Origin: Gymnorhina tibicen
Lineage: Eukaryota > Chordata > Aves > Passeriformes > Artamidae
Direction of reading: 5' to 3'
Length of the DNA: 64,000 nucleotides
Assembly: GCA_013399875.1 (NCBI GenBank)
Contig: VXAZ01007607.1
Location: forward strand, 1 to 64,000
Shown: piece after piece, positions 35,901-47,700 of the stretch
Layout of the letters: every line of letters starts with the position of its first letter
Numbering within the stretch: position 1 is the stretch's first letter
The notes under the pieces: model-generated
What the model saw: the letters and a program-made list of their open reading frames with translations, nothing else
Told to the model about the DNA's origin: nothing
Databases searched by the model: none
Program-made: the position numbers and the translations under genes

Positions 35901-36210
35901 CATATTCCACACAGTTCAGCATTTCTTTAAAGGATTTGCCACCTCTTTGCTAACGAACAAAGGGAGTAGAGGAACACAGGAATTGTTTTGCTTTGTTTGT
36001 TTAAATATTGCTTCCAATACGTAACAAACAGGAGGTTTGGGCATCATTGTGTCACCAGAGATACCCCCCACACAAACAGCCACACTTCCACCAAAATTTA
36101 CTGTACAGGATGACTCAGTGGATGATAATTCTTCACTCAGTTGGAAAACAATACAGCTGAATCCATAGTGCAGCTACTGTTTGTACATTCATTTTTAATG
36201 CTCAGGAAAA
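29917..36210. other. Intergenic region between MMP23B and MIB2 with no recognised gene
   Basis: About 6.3 kb. Open frames are short, occur on both strands and have no recognisable product. No tRNA, snRNA or transposon could be named by eye. It must hold the MMP23 promoter (minus strand) unless that lies in the gene-proximal tract, but no CpG island is visible near 29.9-31 kb. Confidence 0.6.
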
Positions 36211-36418
36211 TATATATTTTTATTTTATTAAGTTTTGCTGCAAAACAAAGAAACAAAAATGAAATCCCTTTTTTTTTTTTTTTCCTCTCCTTTCCCCGTC
36301 GTATCTTAATTATTACTATTTATTTTCTTTACACTTTGATTGGAGTATTTAACACCTGCCTTTGGCATTATGGATAGAAAGCTCAGGAGTCTCTGAACAC
36401 ACGGTTTGTGCCAAAACC

Positions 36419-36479
36419 AAAAATAAAATAAAATAAAGTATGGAAGAAGAAGAAGAAGAAGAAGAAGAAGAAGAAGAGT
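36419..36479. repeat. (AAATA)n followed by (GAA)n
   Basis: AAATAAAATAAAATAAAG is followed by about 11-12 GAA units (36443-36477). On the MIB2 strand these are TTC repeats in or near the 3' UTR. Confidence 0.9.
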
Positions 36480-36639
36480 GTCACTTAGAGGTTAGAAATA
36501 TTTGTTGTAACAGATTTTCTCCAATCAGTGTTCACTACTTTTTCTCTAAGGCACACGCTCCGTCTTTAGGACCTCCTGGCAGCCAGGTTTGCCTCTCGCC
36601 GCTGTTGCGGAGCCCCAAGGGTTCAGAGGGGGCTGATTT

Positions 36640-36870
36640 GGGACGTCACCTCCCTGTCCCTGGCAGCTGGGAGAGCTGAGCCCCAGGATCTCCTCGGGAA
36701 GCGAGCGGGAGCTGCGAGCAGTCCTGGAGCCGGACGCCTGCGGAGCAGCTCCCGGGGAACGTGTCCAGCTCCGCTCCGGAGGCGCGCCTGGGCCGGCGGC
36801 GGGGGTCGAGCAGCGCGGGTGAGGGGCTGCGCCCTCCCCGGGACACCACGGCAGAGGGGGCTCCTCCTGC
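36640..36870. promoter_or_regulatory. CpG-rich block at the 3' end of MIB2
   Basis: Many CpGs (GAGCCGGACGCCTGCGGAG, GGAGGCGCGCCTGGGCCGG). On the plus strand GAGCAGCGCGGGTGAGGG resembles a first-exon donor. It could be an antisense promoter or just GC-rich 3' UTR. Confidence 0.35.
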
Positions 36871-36995
36871 TCCCCCCCACCCCCGGCACATCCCTTCTGC
36901 GCTTCCCCTCTTTTCTCCAGGGAGCCAAACCCCTCCGAGCCGGGGGCAGGGAAGCAAAGGAGGGCGCGGGGCCGGGGCGGGGGAGCGGAGCATCC

Positions 36996-37237
36996 TCAGA
37001 CGAAGATCTGGATCCTCTCGCGGATGGCCTGGCGGCAGATGGGGCACACGGTGAGGGCGGAGCTGCAGTCCGGGCACGAGCCGTGGCCGCACTGGAACAC
37101 CAGCTTGATCTGGTCGTCGATGCAGATGGGGCAGGTGATCCTCTCCTCCATCTGCCGGTAGCGGCTCTGCAGCTCCTCCATCAGCTTCCTCTGCTCCGTG
37201 GACTCGGAGCTGGGGCTGCACTCCACCTCGGTGCTGT
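36996..37237 (-). CDS. MIB2: MIB2 last exon: C-terminal RING and stop
   Basis: Encodes [16 protein letters not shown], then [16 protein letters not shown], then the [22 protein letters not shown] with CPDC and CPICRQ, ending IRERIQIFV and TGA at 36998-36996. This RING is the one required for ligase activity in the family. Confidence 0.97.
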
Positions 37238-40200
37238 CTGCGGGCAGAGCACGGGGGCAGAGCAGGGTTAGCCACGGGGTTCTGCCCCTGGGCAGCAGCA
37301 TTTCACTCACACTGCACTCTCTGCACTGAGTCTCATGCAGGGGCCAAATAAAAAGTCTTGGCGTGATGCTTTTTACAGACTTCTCTTCCTTCTTGCCTTC
37401 CTCTGCTTGGCTGCTCAGTGGTTTGTGTGTGTTTGGGATGGTTGGGTGGTTTGGTTTTTTTTTAAATCCTGTTTGAGATGTCCTGCCTTGGTGCTCTGGA
37501 ATATGCTGCTCCCTTCAAGTGGAAATACTCAGAGGTGGTTGATGTTCTTACAGGGCCACAAGCGCTGTGTTCTCCCACCTCCTGGTCACACTTGGGACTC
37601 AAATTTCTGGCTAAGAAATGTCTAAGAAATGTGTGTGTGTCTTTCAGGATGAGAAAAGAAAGATTCAGAAGAAACCATCTGAATCACTCGTGATTTTCAC
37701 ATACATGAAGCTACACAAGAGTCCTTTGGTCAGCTCTGTGAAATGAAAGAATCCCAAATCCTGGCTAACTGGAGCTTAGGTAAATATTCTCCTGGTTTCA
37801 GCTCTCACTGCTCATCTCCTGCTCCTGAATCACTGATCAGGCAGCTTTACACTTCACTACAGCTGTCCCTTTGCTCAGCACGCTGGAATTAGTTGCACAT
37901 CAGTGGTGCAAGAAGTGATTTCAAATCCCGTCCTCGGGGACAGGGAGTTTGTCAAAGGCAAGCACTGAAGACATCACTGCTGGGGAAATCCTGCTCGTAT
38001 TTAAGAGACCTTGATGTTCCTCCTCCACTGGAAATTTGCCTGCAAACGTCTTATTTGGAATTCCCATCATTAATTTGCTGCCAGTCTGCAGCAAAGACAA
38101 ATGCTCCTGTCCGCTTGTCAGGTCAAAGTGGTATTTTTGGTTCCAAAGAGGAGTCCTGGCTCTGCCAGCTCTGCATGTCCAGTGCCATGGGACTGATCCC
38201 TGCTTTTTTTCCCGGGCATCAAGTCACGAGGCTTGAGCCTGACTCCAAAAACGAGCCCACCATGCTCAGCAGGACACGCAATTAAACCCTCACGTGCCCT
38301 GAGAGCCATCTCAGCCCTCACAACCCCTCTGGAAAAGGCTTCAGTGGCAAAAGCAAACCCTGCTGCTGCCTTGCTGACATCACAGCTCATCCTGGCACTG
38401 GGAAATGGGGACAGGAGACAAATCTGTTTGAAACTGGGCTAAAGAGCTTTATTGAAACACTGGGTCATGGCAGCCCTGAACAGACACACTGATTTCAGCC
38501 CAGGGAGAAGCAAGGCTTGCACAAGATGTCATTTTCTCTCCCTCAGGAATTTTCACTGTTAAACCACCCCAGGTGTGAACAGACTGGGGAACAAAATAAG
38601 CCAGGCCCAGGCAAAGCTCCCTGAGATGTCCTGTCCTGTCTGTGCAGTTGAGCTTGGCCTGGGACACCTGAGAAAATCTACTTTTTTTCCTCTCTAAGGT
38701 AGATTATGTACACACACACACACACACACAAAAAAAAAAGCCAAAATAAATGAACTCTCTTATTTCACTGAAAATCACTGATGCCCCTCAAACTAACACT
38801 GTGCAGGACCCTCCCCACAGCCCTGAGCAGCAGCAACAGCCAAAACATACCTTGTTTCAGTTTTTTGGTTATTGTCACTTGACATTTGATGCACTTCTTC
38901 ATCCTCCTGGAGCATTCTACCACGGGTGACACAAGGAGAGATGACAATTAAGACCACAACAGACTCAAGAACATCAGATTTGGGCAACCTGAGGCCTCCC
39001 TGGGTGATTAAGGGATTGTTCCTGCACGGAATGAGGTCACTCCCTGCTTTCTAGGCTGTGCCTTACTCTCTTGTTTCATTTTCCCCAGGTCAGCAGCAAA
39101 CACACCACCTTTAAATCCTCCCTGCTCTGTGCCACTGGAGCTGCTGCACTGATCCCAGCAGTTCTGGGGGAAGAGGATGAAGCTCTGGCACAGAGTCCTG
39201 ACCAAATTCCCTGTGGTCACACTGTGCCTTGTGTGTGAGATGAACTTGCTGACAAGCCTGAGCAGGCTGCCCTTAAATCAGCTGAAATGCAAAGAGTCAC
39301 AAAAGCCAGAGGAGAGGGAAATCCTTCTCAGGAGGTTTCTGAGGGATGAAGCACTGACAGCCAGAACTGAGGCATCTGGCTCTCCCTCTGAATTACCCAG
39401 GCATCTCTGAGCCCAAGCAAAGCTGCCTGCAGGCCCAACCAGCAGGTGGGCAGAACATTCTGTGTTTCTCAGGGATAACTTTGGCTGTCTGAGATGCTGA
39501 AATCACGCCGGGGTTGCTTCAGGACACAAACAGCACAATAGCTCTGTGTTCTGAGCAGGCCTGGGTTTCTGACAGGGCAGAGAGGGAGGCTGGGTGGGGG
39601 AAAAAGGAGGAAAAACATTGAAAAAAAAAAAAAGGGGGAAAAAATCAGCGTGGACTCACCTTCACACACAATACTGTGCTGGCATGGGAAGAAATGGATG
39701 AGCAAGGCCAGCTCTGAGCAGACCAGGCACTCTGTGGGCACTGCCACGCTGGAGACACTGAGGTTGGTCATGGTGTTGGGCGTGGTGTGCACACGGCGAA
39801 GGCTGCAGGTGATGGTTGAGCTCTCTGAAGAAACCTGCTGTTCCCTGCAACCAGGAGCCAGCAGGAAATGTGAGCCACAAGCTCCTGCAGCAGTGGGTAA
39901 CACTGAACTGATCCCTCAAAACACTCCTCAAAGAGACAGAGCAGCACATGCTCAGAGAGGATAAACCTGGGAACCTTCCCTGCCCTGCTGGAAGCAGCTC
40001 AGCTGGGATCCTGACTAGTTCTGTCCAAAAAGAAAGGAAAAGAGCAGGGATCTCCAATATTTACTCAAGTTGAAACTGCTCTTTTGGAGGTAACAGTAAG
40101 GTAACAGCACAATCATCTGCTGAAACCAGTAATGAGAAGTGTCAGCCTGACAGAAATGACATTTTTTAAGCAAAAAAACTCAATCCAACACATACTGAAC

Positions 40201-41696
40201 TGACAGAATTCCTGTGGAAGATGATAAAGGGACACATTTCCCCTGGTATTTGCAGTGGGCCAGTGGCAGCACTGCTGGGTGGTTCCTCCTCCAGCAGGAA
40301 CAGCCCTGAGCCTGTGCCCTCAGATCAAACAGAACTCTGCTTTCATGTTTGCAAAGCCAAAATCCAAACAAACACTTCCAGAACCCAAGCTAGAGCCAGC
40401 TTTGACTTGCTATATCCTCTCCCTCTGGCACTTTCTCAGCTATTTCTCTTATCAGCTTCAAAAGGAGTGTTTATCCAGCCCTGGGATAAATTCTGTGGGT
40501 TTTGGTGCCCACTCTTTGTCGAACTCTCCTTAAATATCTGTCAATGAAGAATCAAACGAAAGTAAAACAGAGCCCAGGATTACTCTGCAAAGTTGCTCTT
40601 GGCCTCAGTGGCCAGGCTCCTCTTGGCCCCGGGGCTCTCTGCGAGCCAAGGGGCCGAGTTTGCACAGAGCCGCGTTCATCTGCTTTTCCCAACCCTTCCA
40701 AACTCAGCACACACCCTCATAGATCCCCTCCAGAAGAAACAGGAGGTGCTCAGGGTGACATCCAGAGGGTCTCAGAGATGTCCTGGAGCAGCTGCAGAGA
40801 CACCAGGGCTGGGTGTACCTCTGCTTTGCAAGGGTTTCCTGAGGCTTACCTGAATTTCTGTGAGAAGTCTTTGATGATCTGGACGATCCTTCCATCTGTA
40901 ATGAGGTCCAAAGGAGACTTTCCCCGATGATTTGCATAATTAATGTCTGCTCCTTCTTGTGCTAAGTAGCAGGCAATGGCAGTCCCAACATTCAGCTCCA
41001 CGTTTCCCAGGAAGCCAGAAGCCTGCAGCTAAAAGAAGTTGAGAAACACACTCTTGTCAACAGAAGCAGCTTCTGATCCTCTGCTCTGATTTGTATCAAA
41101 ATTTAAATAAAGTCTTAAACCTCGTACTTAAAATTTGGAAGTGGGACTTTCTGAAAGCACACGGCGATTCTTTTGACCTTTACGTAAATAATGGGTTCAA
41201 ATCTCACATTCCAGGGCCAAAATTGCCTCAGACTGATCCTACCTGGTGATAATCCCTCCAAATGGGCATTCACTTCTCCAGGGAGTGAAAAGGAAGAAGC
41301 TGAAGACCCCACAGAACTGGTGAACAGCTGCTGCACAGGGCCCTAAGTGACAGCTATTTAAAGAGCCAAATTTTGATGTGCATGATCCCAAATAATTTGA
41401 AGTCAAGTCACATATTCCACTGACTTTAAAAGACCAGGGGGTGTCAGCCAGGGCAAGTAAAATTAGACGTGAAGGAATCTACAGCATTTAGAGATGATGT
41501 TACTGTAAATAATATTGGGAATGACACGCACAGATCCCTCTTTACGGCTTCCTGCAGTTGGGACTTTGGCCCTGCACTTGAGCCACCAGCTCCTGGTGGT
41601 TTGGTAAGGAGCAGGATGGAAGAGCAGTGCATTGGGCTTTTCCAAACAGCTAAAAAGGAGGAATGGGTGGTTTCACTTATTCTGATAATTTCAAAT

Positions 41697-41752
<56 letters not shown>

Positions 41753-44700
41753 TTAAAAATCTATACTGGATTTTCCAATGAATTAAATTATCCCCACACC
41801 TTTGGCCTGTCCTGCAGTGATTTCCAGATCTTTATATCCATGGATGTAGAGCAGCACAGAGAAATCCAGTTCAGGCTTTGTAACAGCTTTCCCCTTCAGC
41901 CTGCTGCATCTCCCCTCTCCCCCTGCTGTACATCTGCAGATAACTGGGGTGTCTGTGGTCAGCTCTCCTCATATTTTCCATGCCATCAGACAGAAATGAA
42001 TTGCTGTGGTTCTGGGGCATGCATTAAACCCAGGAGTCTCTTGGCTCTGCAGCTGGATTCATGACCTTTCCCATGTCAGGAAAGAAGTGCACAATGCTCA
42101 TAAAAATATCAGAGACAGCTCTGAATTGTTGTCTGACTATGCTATAAATTCAGGAGGCTCTACTCCTGCTTTCCCACATGCAAGGTTTGTTTCCATGCTC
42201 CCCATCCGGGCTGGCTTTGGAGTTTCCCTACCTTCCTTCACCCTCCAGAGCCCACAACCTGCTGATGTCGTACCACGGAGCATTTTCCTGCCCCTCGCTG
42301 CTGGAATCCTTGCTCCCAGCTCACCTTGGAAAGGAGGGACGCCCCCATCTCCCCGTCCCGCTTCTCCATGGCGAGGGCCATGAGCTGCTGGCGCTCCAGG
42401 GCGATGTGCATGGCCGTGTCCCCGTCCTCGTCCTCGGCGTTGACGTCGCTGCCCTGGCTCACCAGCAGCTGCACCATCCCCACGTGGCCCTGGATCACAG
42501 CCAGGTGCAGCGGGCTCTGGTTCCGGTTGTTTTTCACGTTGACGTCGCAGCGCCCCTGGAAAAGCGGGAATTGCACACCACAGGGAGCTGGGGCTGCTGA
42601 GCTCGGCTGGAGAACTGTGAGCGTGGGGCCTGGGAGGGCCCAAATCCCACTTCATCCTCGCTGAACGTTCCAGTTCTGACCCGCTTTGTTCTTAGCCGAG
42701 AAACCTTTCTCTCCTCCCTGCCAGCGCCACAGGAAAATCCTCCCCGGGAATGCCAACCCCTGCTCTTCAGCCTGGCAAGCAATGCCAGCTCTTCAAAGGG
42801 ATGGGGACATCCCTGGGGGACCAGGGGCTTGGGAGTGGGGCTTGGGAGTGGGACAAATGGGAGCGGGACGGCAAAAATTCCTGGTGGATTTGGGTTCTTT
42901 CTTACCTCTTTGATGAGAATTTCAGCCACTTCCATGTGGTTATTGAGAGCAGCGAGGTGCAGGGCAGTGAATCCATCTTCCTTTTTGGAGTCCACCAGCT
43001 GCCGAGCCCTGGCCAGAATCTTCTTTATGGCCCTACAGAGTTGGAGGGGTTAACAGAGATGGAAGGATCAATTTGTGCCTCTCCTGCTCAGGGAGTTATC
43101 AGTGTCCATGTTTTACCAGGCAGCACCACGAGCTGACAGCAGCAATGAGGAGCAGTCCCTCAAACTCACAAATTGAATTACAAGAATACAACAAAAGCCC
43201 TCAGTTATCATTTAATAAAGTAGGGTAAAGCCACACTGCTTTGAAAATAATGAGCAGATTTATCCTTGGAAGAGTTCCAGAGGCTCTCAGTCTTTACTAA
43301 GACCTTCTCCTGTCCTTCCAAGTGTGAACCCAGACATCTGAGACTGTCCAGAAACAGAGATATTTCCTAGGCTAGGGAAGCATGAGAAAGATGGGATGGG
43401 GAAAGCAGGCACGAGTTTCCTGTGAAGGCCTGAAGGAGGCCAACAGCCCTATCCAAACCCAAGAAATGTGTAACCAGCTACCCAGAACCACACCTGCCAC
43501 CCTCTCGGACAGCCAGCACAAATTAACATCTGCAAAAGGCATAAAAATGGGGAAAAAAAAAAGGTCACTTACAGCTTGTTGCCTTTCAGAGCAGAATAGT
43601 GGAGCAAGTTGAAGCCTTGACAGTTCTGGACAGTGAAATCTATGTTGGGAACTTCAGTGAGAATCTCAATCACGACTTTGTAGTCCAGAGTGATAGCATA
43701 ATGCAAGGGGGTGTCTCCCTGGGAATCCTACACATGGAGACCCAAGCAAACACAGGTTACCAACCTCAGAAACTCCAAGGAAACCCCCTGTGAGCTGCTG
43801 AAACTCCTGACCAGCTTTGAGGGACTGACCTAGCACAGAACAGCCCCACCACCCTACAAGCACACCCTAAAAATGGGCTGGGCCCAAGTCACCATCACTG
43901 CCAGCCTTAAAAATCTTCCTGCTGGGAACAGGAGTGTTGGAACAACACACAGGAAGAGCAGGTCAGCTCTCCCTGGAAGCCTGAGTCCAGCAGAGAATGC
44001 TGACGTGATGAAGAAGGGGCAGACCCAAACCTGGAATTTCAGGGTACTGAAAACCAGGAATATTTCCCGTGCATTTTAAGAGAACAACTTTCAAATTCTA
44101 CAAAGCCACCAACGGTGTGAGACATAAAGAAGCACCTCCCTACCTCAAAAAAAAACCCTTAAACCCCCCCCCCAAAAATTCCTCAAACACCTCCCTGCCC
44201 CAAATCCCTGAAATCCCAAACTTACTGGGAGGTTGACATCACAGTTGAGCTCACAGAGGGCCCTCACCACCTCTGTGAATCCCTGGCTGACAGCGATGTA
44301 CAGGGCTGTGCACTTTGCATGGTTTAGCAGGTCTGCACTGGCTCCTTTAGCCAGGAGCACACGGGCAACCTCAGCTTGGTTTCTGGTTTAAAAGCAAGGA
44401 CAAAACCAGATTAGAGCCGATCCTGTGCACACAGTAAATTCTTTCTCTTTGCAAAGCAACAGAACGCGGGTTTTGTATCCTCTCAGCCTCACCCCATCTC
44501 CTCTTAGTGTTAAAAAAAACCCCACATGCAACAAAACCTGCCTAATTTGTGCTCTCTGCTCTAAATCAACAGGAATTCCCACTCCTAATGAGGAATTATT
44601 CCCTGGTAACTGATGACAGAATTCAAAATCTCATCTTGCCCTGGAAAACACACGAATTCACAGAACCCAACCAAACAAACTGATCTCAATCGACCAAACC

Positions 44701-47700
44701 ACCTCCCTCATCCCCTTGGAAAGAGTTTAATGACTGAAACCTCCTTATCACTTTTTTTTCCTCATTCCCCCCTGAAAATTCCTAGCATGGAAACTGAACT
44801 AGCTGTGGAGGATGAGAAATCCTTGTGCTAAGAAATCCTGTGCTGGATAGAAACCCTTCTGGAAAGAAGGATGCTGTTGCAGAGAAAAGAAATGCTCCTG
44901 TGGGCTGAAGCTCAAAGGCCAATTCCCAACATAAAAACCAGAGAAAAGCCTCCACCAGCCACACATCCTTCACACAGAGTGTCCATTTGTATCTAGGAGA
45001 GAGGTTTTCCATCAGGGATGGCAGGAGGGGAGGTGTCCTACCCAAAGGCTGCGTAGTGCAGCGCCGTGTCCCCCTCGTCGTCCCGCAGGTTGACGTTGGC
45101 GTGCGCCTGCAGCAGGGTCTTCACCACCTCCAGGTGCCCCTGGTAAGAGGCAATCTGCAGGGCAGTCCTGCCCTGGTTCTTGGCATCGACCTTTGGGAAG
45201 GGCAGAGACACAGAAAATTAGGGATGACCTTGTCCTGTGCCCAGAGCAGGGTGGGAACTGCCCAGAAATCCCACACAGCCCGTGCCCTGCTGGCTCCTCT
45301 CCTGGCCAGCAGCTCCCAGCTGACCTCGTCCCAGAACATTTTGGAAGGGGAAGGGGACAGCACGTTTAGACAAGAGGGGAGAAGTGAGAGAACAGAGCTG
45401 GAAGCCAGGGCTGTGATTGCAGAGCCCTGCTGCCAAATCGCTCTGTGCCTGCGAGCATAACACTCCTTGATATCCCTGCCAACAATTCCCTTCCCGAGAG
45501 GAAAATGTGTGAGGAAATCAAATTAGCTTTGCATAAGGCTCTGGAGGTGCCAAGTCCCCACTGTGCTGTGCTGCTGCAGGTACTTCAGTGGGTGCAGTGG
45601 CTGCAGGGGACATCTCAGTGCTCGAGTGCTGCAGTGAGAGTTTTGGAGAATTAAAGGCGCTGAAGAACAAGAGGCAAGAGGGAAAAAAAAGGCAAAGCAG
45701 CTACTGAAACCAGTGGGAGGCTTACGAGAGGAGAAGGAGGCACAAAACCTCAGCAGACTGGCAAGGAGAACAAGTTAATAATCAAGGTTTTTTTTCCCTG
45801 CAGCTGATTTTATGCAGCAGTCAGAGCAGGAGAGGCAGCACTTCCCTGGACAGGCTCAAAATGATGGCGAGTCCTTTGGGCAAAGAGGAATTAGAGGTCA
45901 CTGCTGTTCTTCCATCTACACAAGGCAGACAGTGCTGATAAGCTGGAAAAACCCTGCCCAAAGCAATTCCAACCTGCTCTAAGTGAGCCTCAAACCCAGC
46001 CTGCTCTCTGTAAGACTCCAAGAGAAACAGCTAATGTATTAATATAAATATTAGAGTAGAAAGAGAAATCTAATAAAAATAACTGATCATTTAATGGATT
46101 CCTTGCTCTTGGGACTTTCCTGTCTGGGATCAATTTGAGAATTGCAGGTATTTGTGTCTCCTTCCCAAACCCAGAAGCCCCATTAAGTTTATAAATAAAG
46201 AACTACAAGAAATACCAGACAGATAACCACTAAAACAGCTTCGCAGGGGTTCCTTCAGAGCTGATCCTGCTTTTCCTGGGTCACACCCCCAGCTCCTCCT
46301 GCCAGCCCCACAGACACAGCCCCAACAAAACCTCTTTTTGTTACCCACGGTTTCCAAGGACACGCTGCTGAAAGGCTTTGGTGGCTCTTTATTTCCCCCT
46401 GTTCCTAAACCCCAAGCCCCTCCCTGAAGGAGGTTTCAGGAGATGTGATCCCGACAGTTTGGCACTCTGCAGGCACAGAAATTGTCCAGCAATGAGCCCA
46501 GCCCAGTTCCCTGCTCCAGTCAGACATGAGATAAGACACTGCACAGATCTGGGCAGCTTTTCCCCCTCCCCATTCCAACAATGTGATTTTACAAGGTCCT
46601 CTAAGGACAGGCCCAGCCAGACACAAGCCCTGGCTTTCTTTTCCAGCAGATCCTCTGGTATCTGCTCCTGTTTTCCTACAGATAAACCCCTCTCCCCCTC
46701 ATTCTACAGCTGCAGTGGCCACACAGGAAATCTGGGAAAAGCCAGCTTGGGGAAGGTGCTGTAAGGACTTCAGCTCAGATTTAATGCCACAAACTAGAGG
46801 CATAAAATATGCACATGTAACTTGTGAATTTAATCCTAAATTGCAGCAAAATAATATTCCAACTGTTAGGAGATACCACTAGGCCTGAAAAATCTCTTCT
46901 TTTTCTCACATCCTTTTCCCTGCTTGACTACAAAATTTTATGACAACGTTTTAAAGAGCAGAAACAAAGGCTAAAGAACCATTGTTGTCTCCCAGACTTG
47001 CCTTGTCTGGGTATTTCTGGAGGAGCTCCCGGACTTTGGCTGCGTTGTTGAGGGCTGCACAAATGACCAGGCACCCTGCGTGCTCCGACTCCGTCCTCTG
47101 GGACAGCAGCTTCTCCAGGACAGTCACCAAAGTACCTGAAAAAGAGACAAAAATGCACCTGTCACCACACAGCTCTCGGGGTTTGAGGGGACAGAGGTGC
47201 CACGGCTCCCCAGGCGGAGCAAAGTGGAAAAATTTTGGAAGCTCTCCCTCAAGTCTGACTCGAGCCAACAGTTCAAGATCCATTCACGTCAGGAAAACAA
47301 ACAGATCCTGGCGAGCCTGTCCTCTCTCCCACGTGATCCTGACATCCAGAGGAAATCGGGATGGTCAGGCCACGAAAAAATTTAAGAGCAGATGTGCAAA
47401 GCACCAAAAAAATCCCCTCCACGCACCATGTGATCCCAAACTCGATTTCAGGGCAGATTAGGCAAAATAATTGTTGATTTCACAACAGTTCCATGCACGG
47501 ACCTGGGAATATTTCACAAGCCCTCAAGAATCAGTGGCCTTGTACAGGAAACAGGATGGAACAGGGAACTGAGACAGGACAAGGATGAGGCAAATACTGA
47601 ACCTAGGGCAGTGCTGTGGTTAGCAATTCTGATTCCTAAATTCTGTATTTTCCTGTTAATCCCAGCATTTCCAAATCCTAAATCCTGTGTTTTCCTGTCA

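Larger units (their letters stand above)
36219..36995 (-). terminator. MIB2: MIB2 3' UTR and candidate poly(A) signals
   Basis: On the minus strand AATAAA occurs at plus 36319-36324 and twice within 36219-36229. A 3' UTR of 0.7-0.8 kb is inferred. The proximal part is CpG-rich; the distal part contains (TTC)n. Confidence 0.5.

Noticed and set aside
36646..37275. 209-residue minus-strand frame overlapping the MIB2 last exon
   Set aside because: It is a wrong-frame shadow of the RING exon and GC-rich 3' UTR; the RING reads in another frame.
42137..42655. 172-residue minus-strand frame over the MIB2 ankyrin exon
   Set aside because: Wrong-frame shadow of the exon at 42325-42555.
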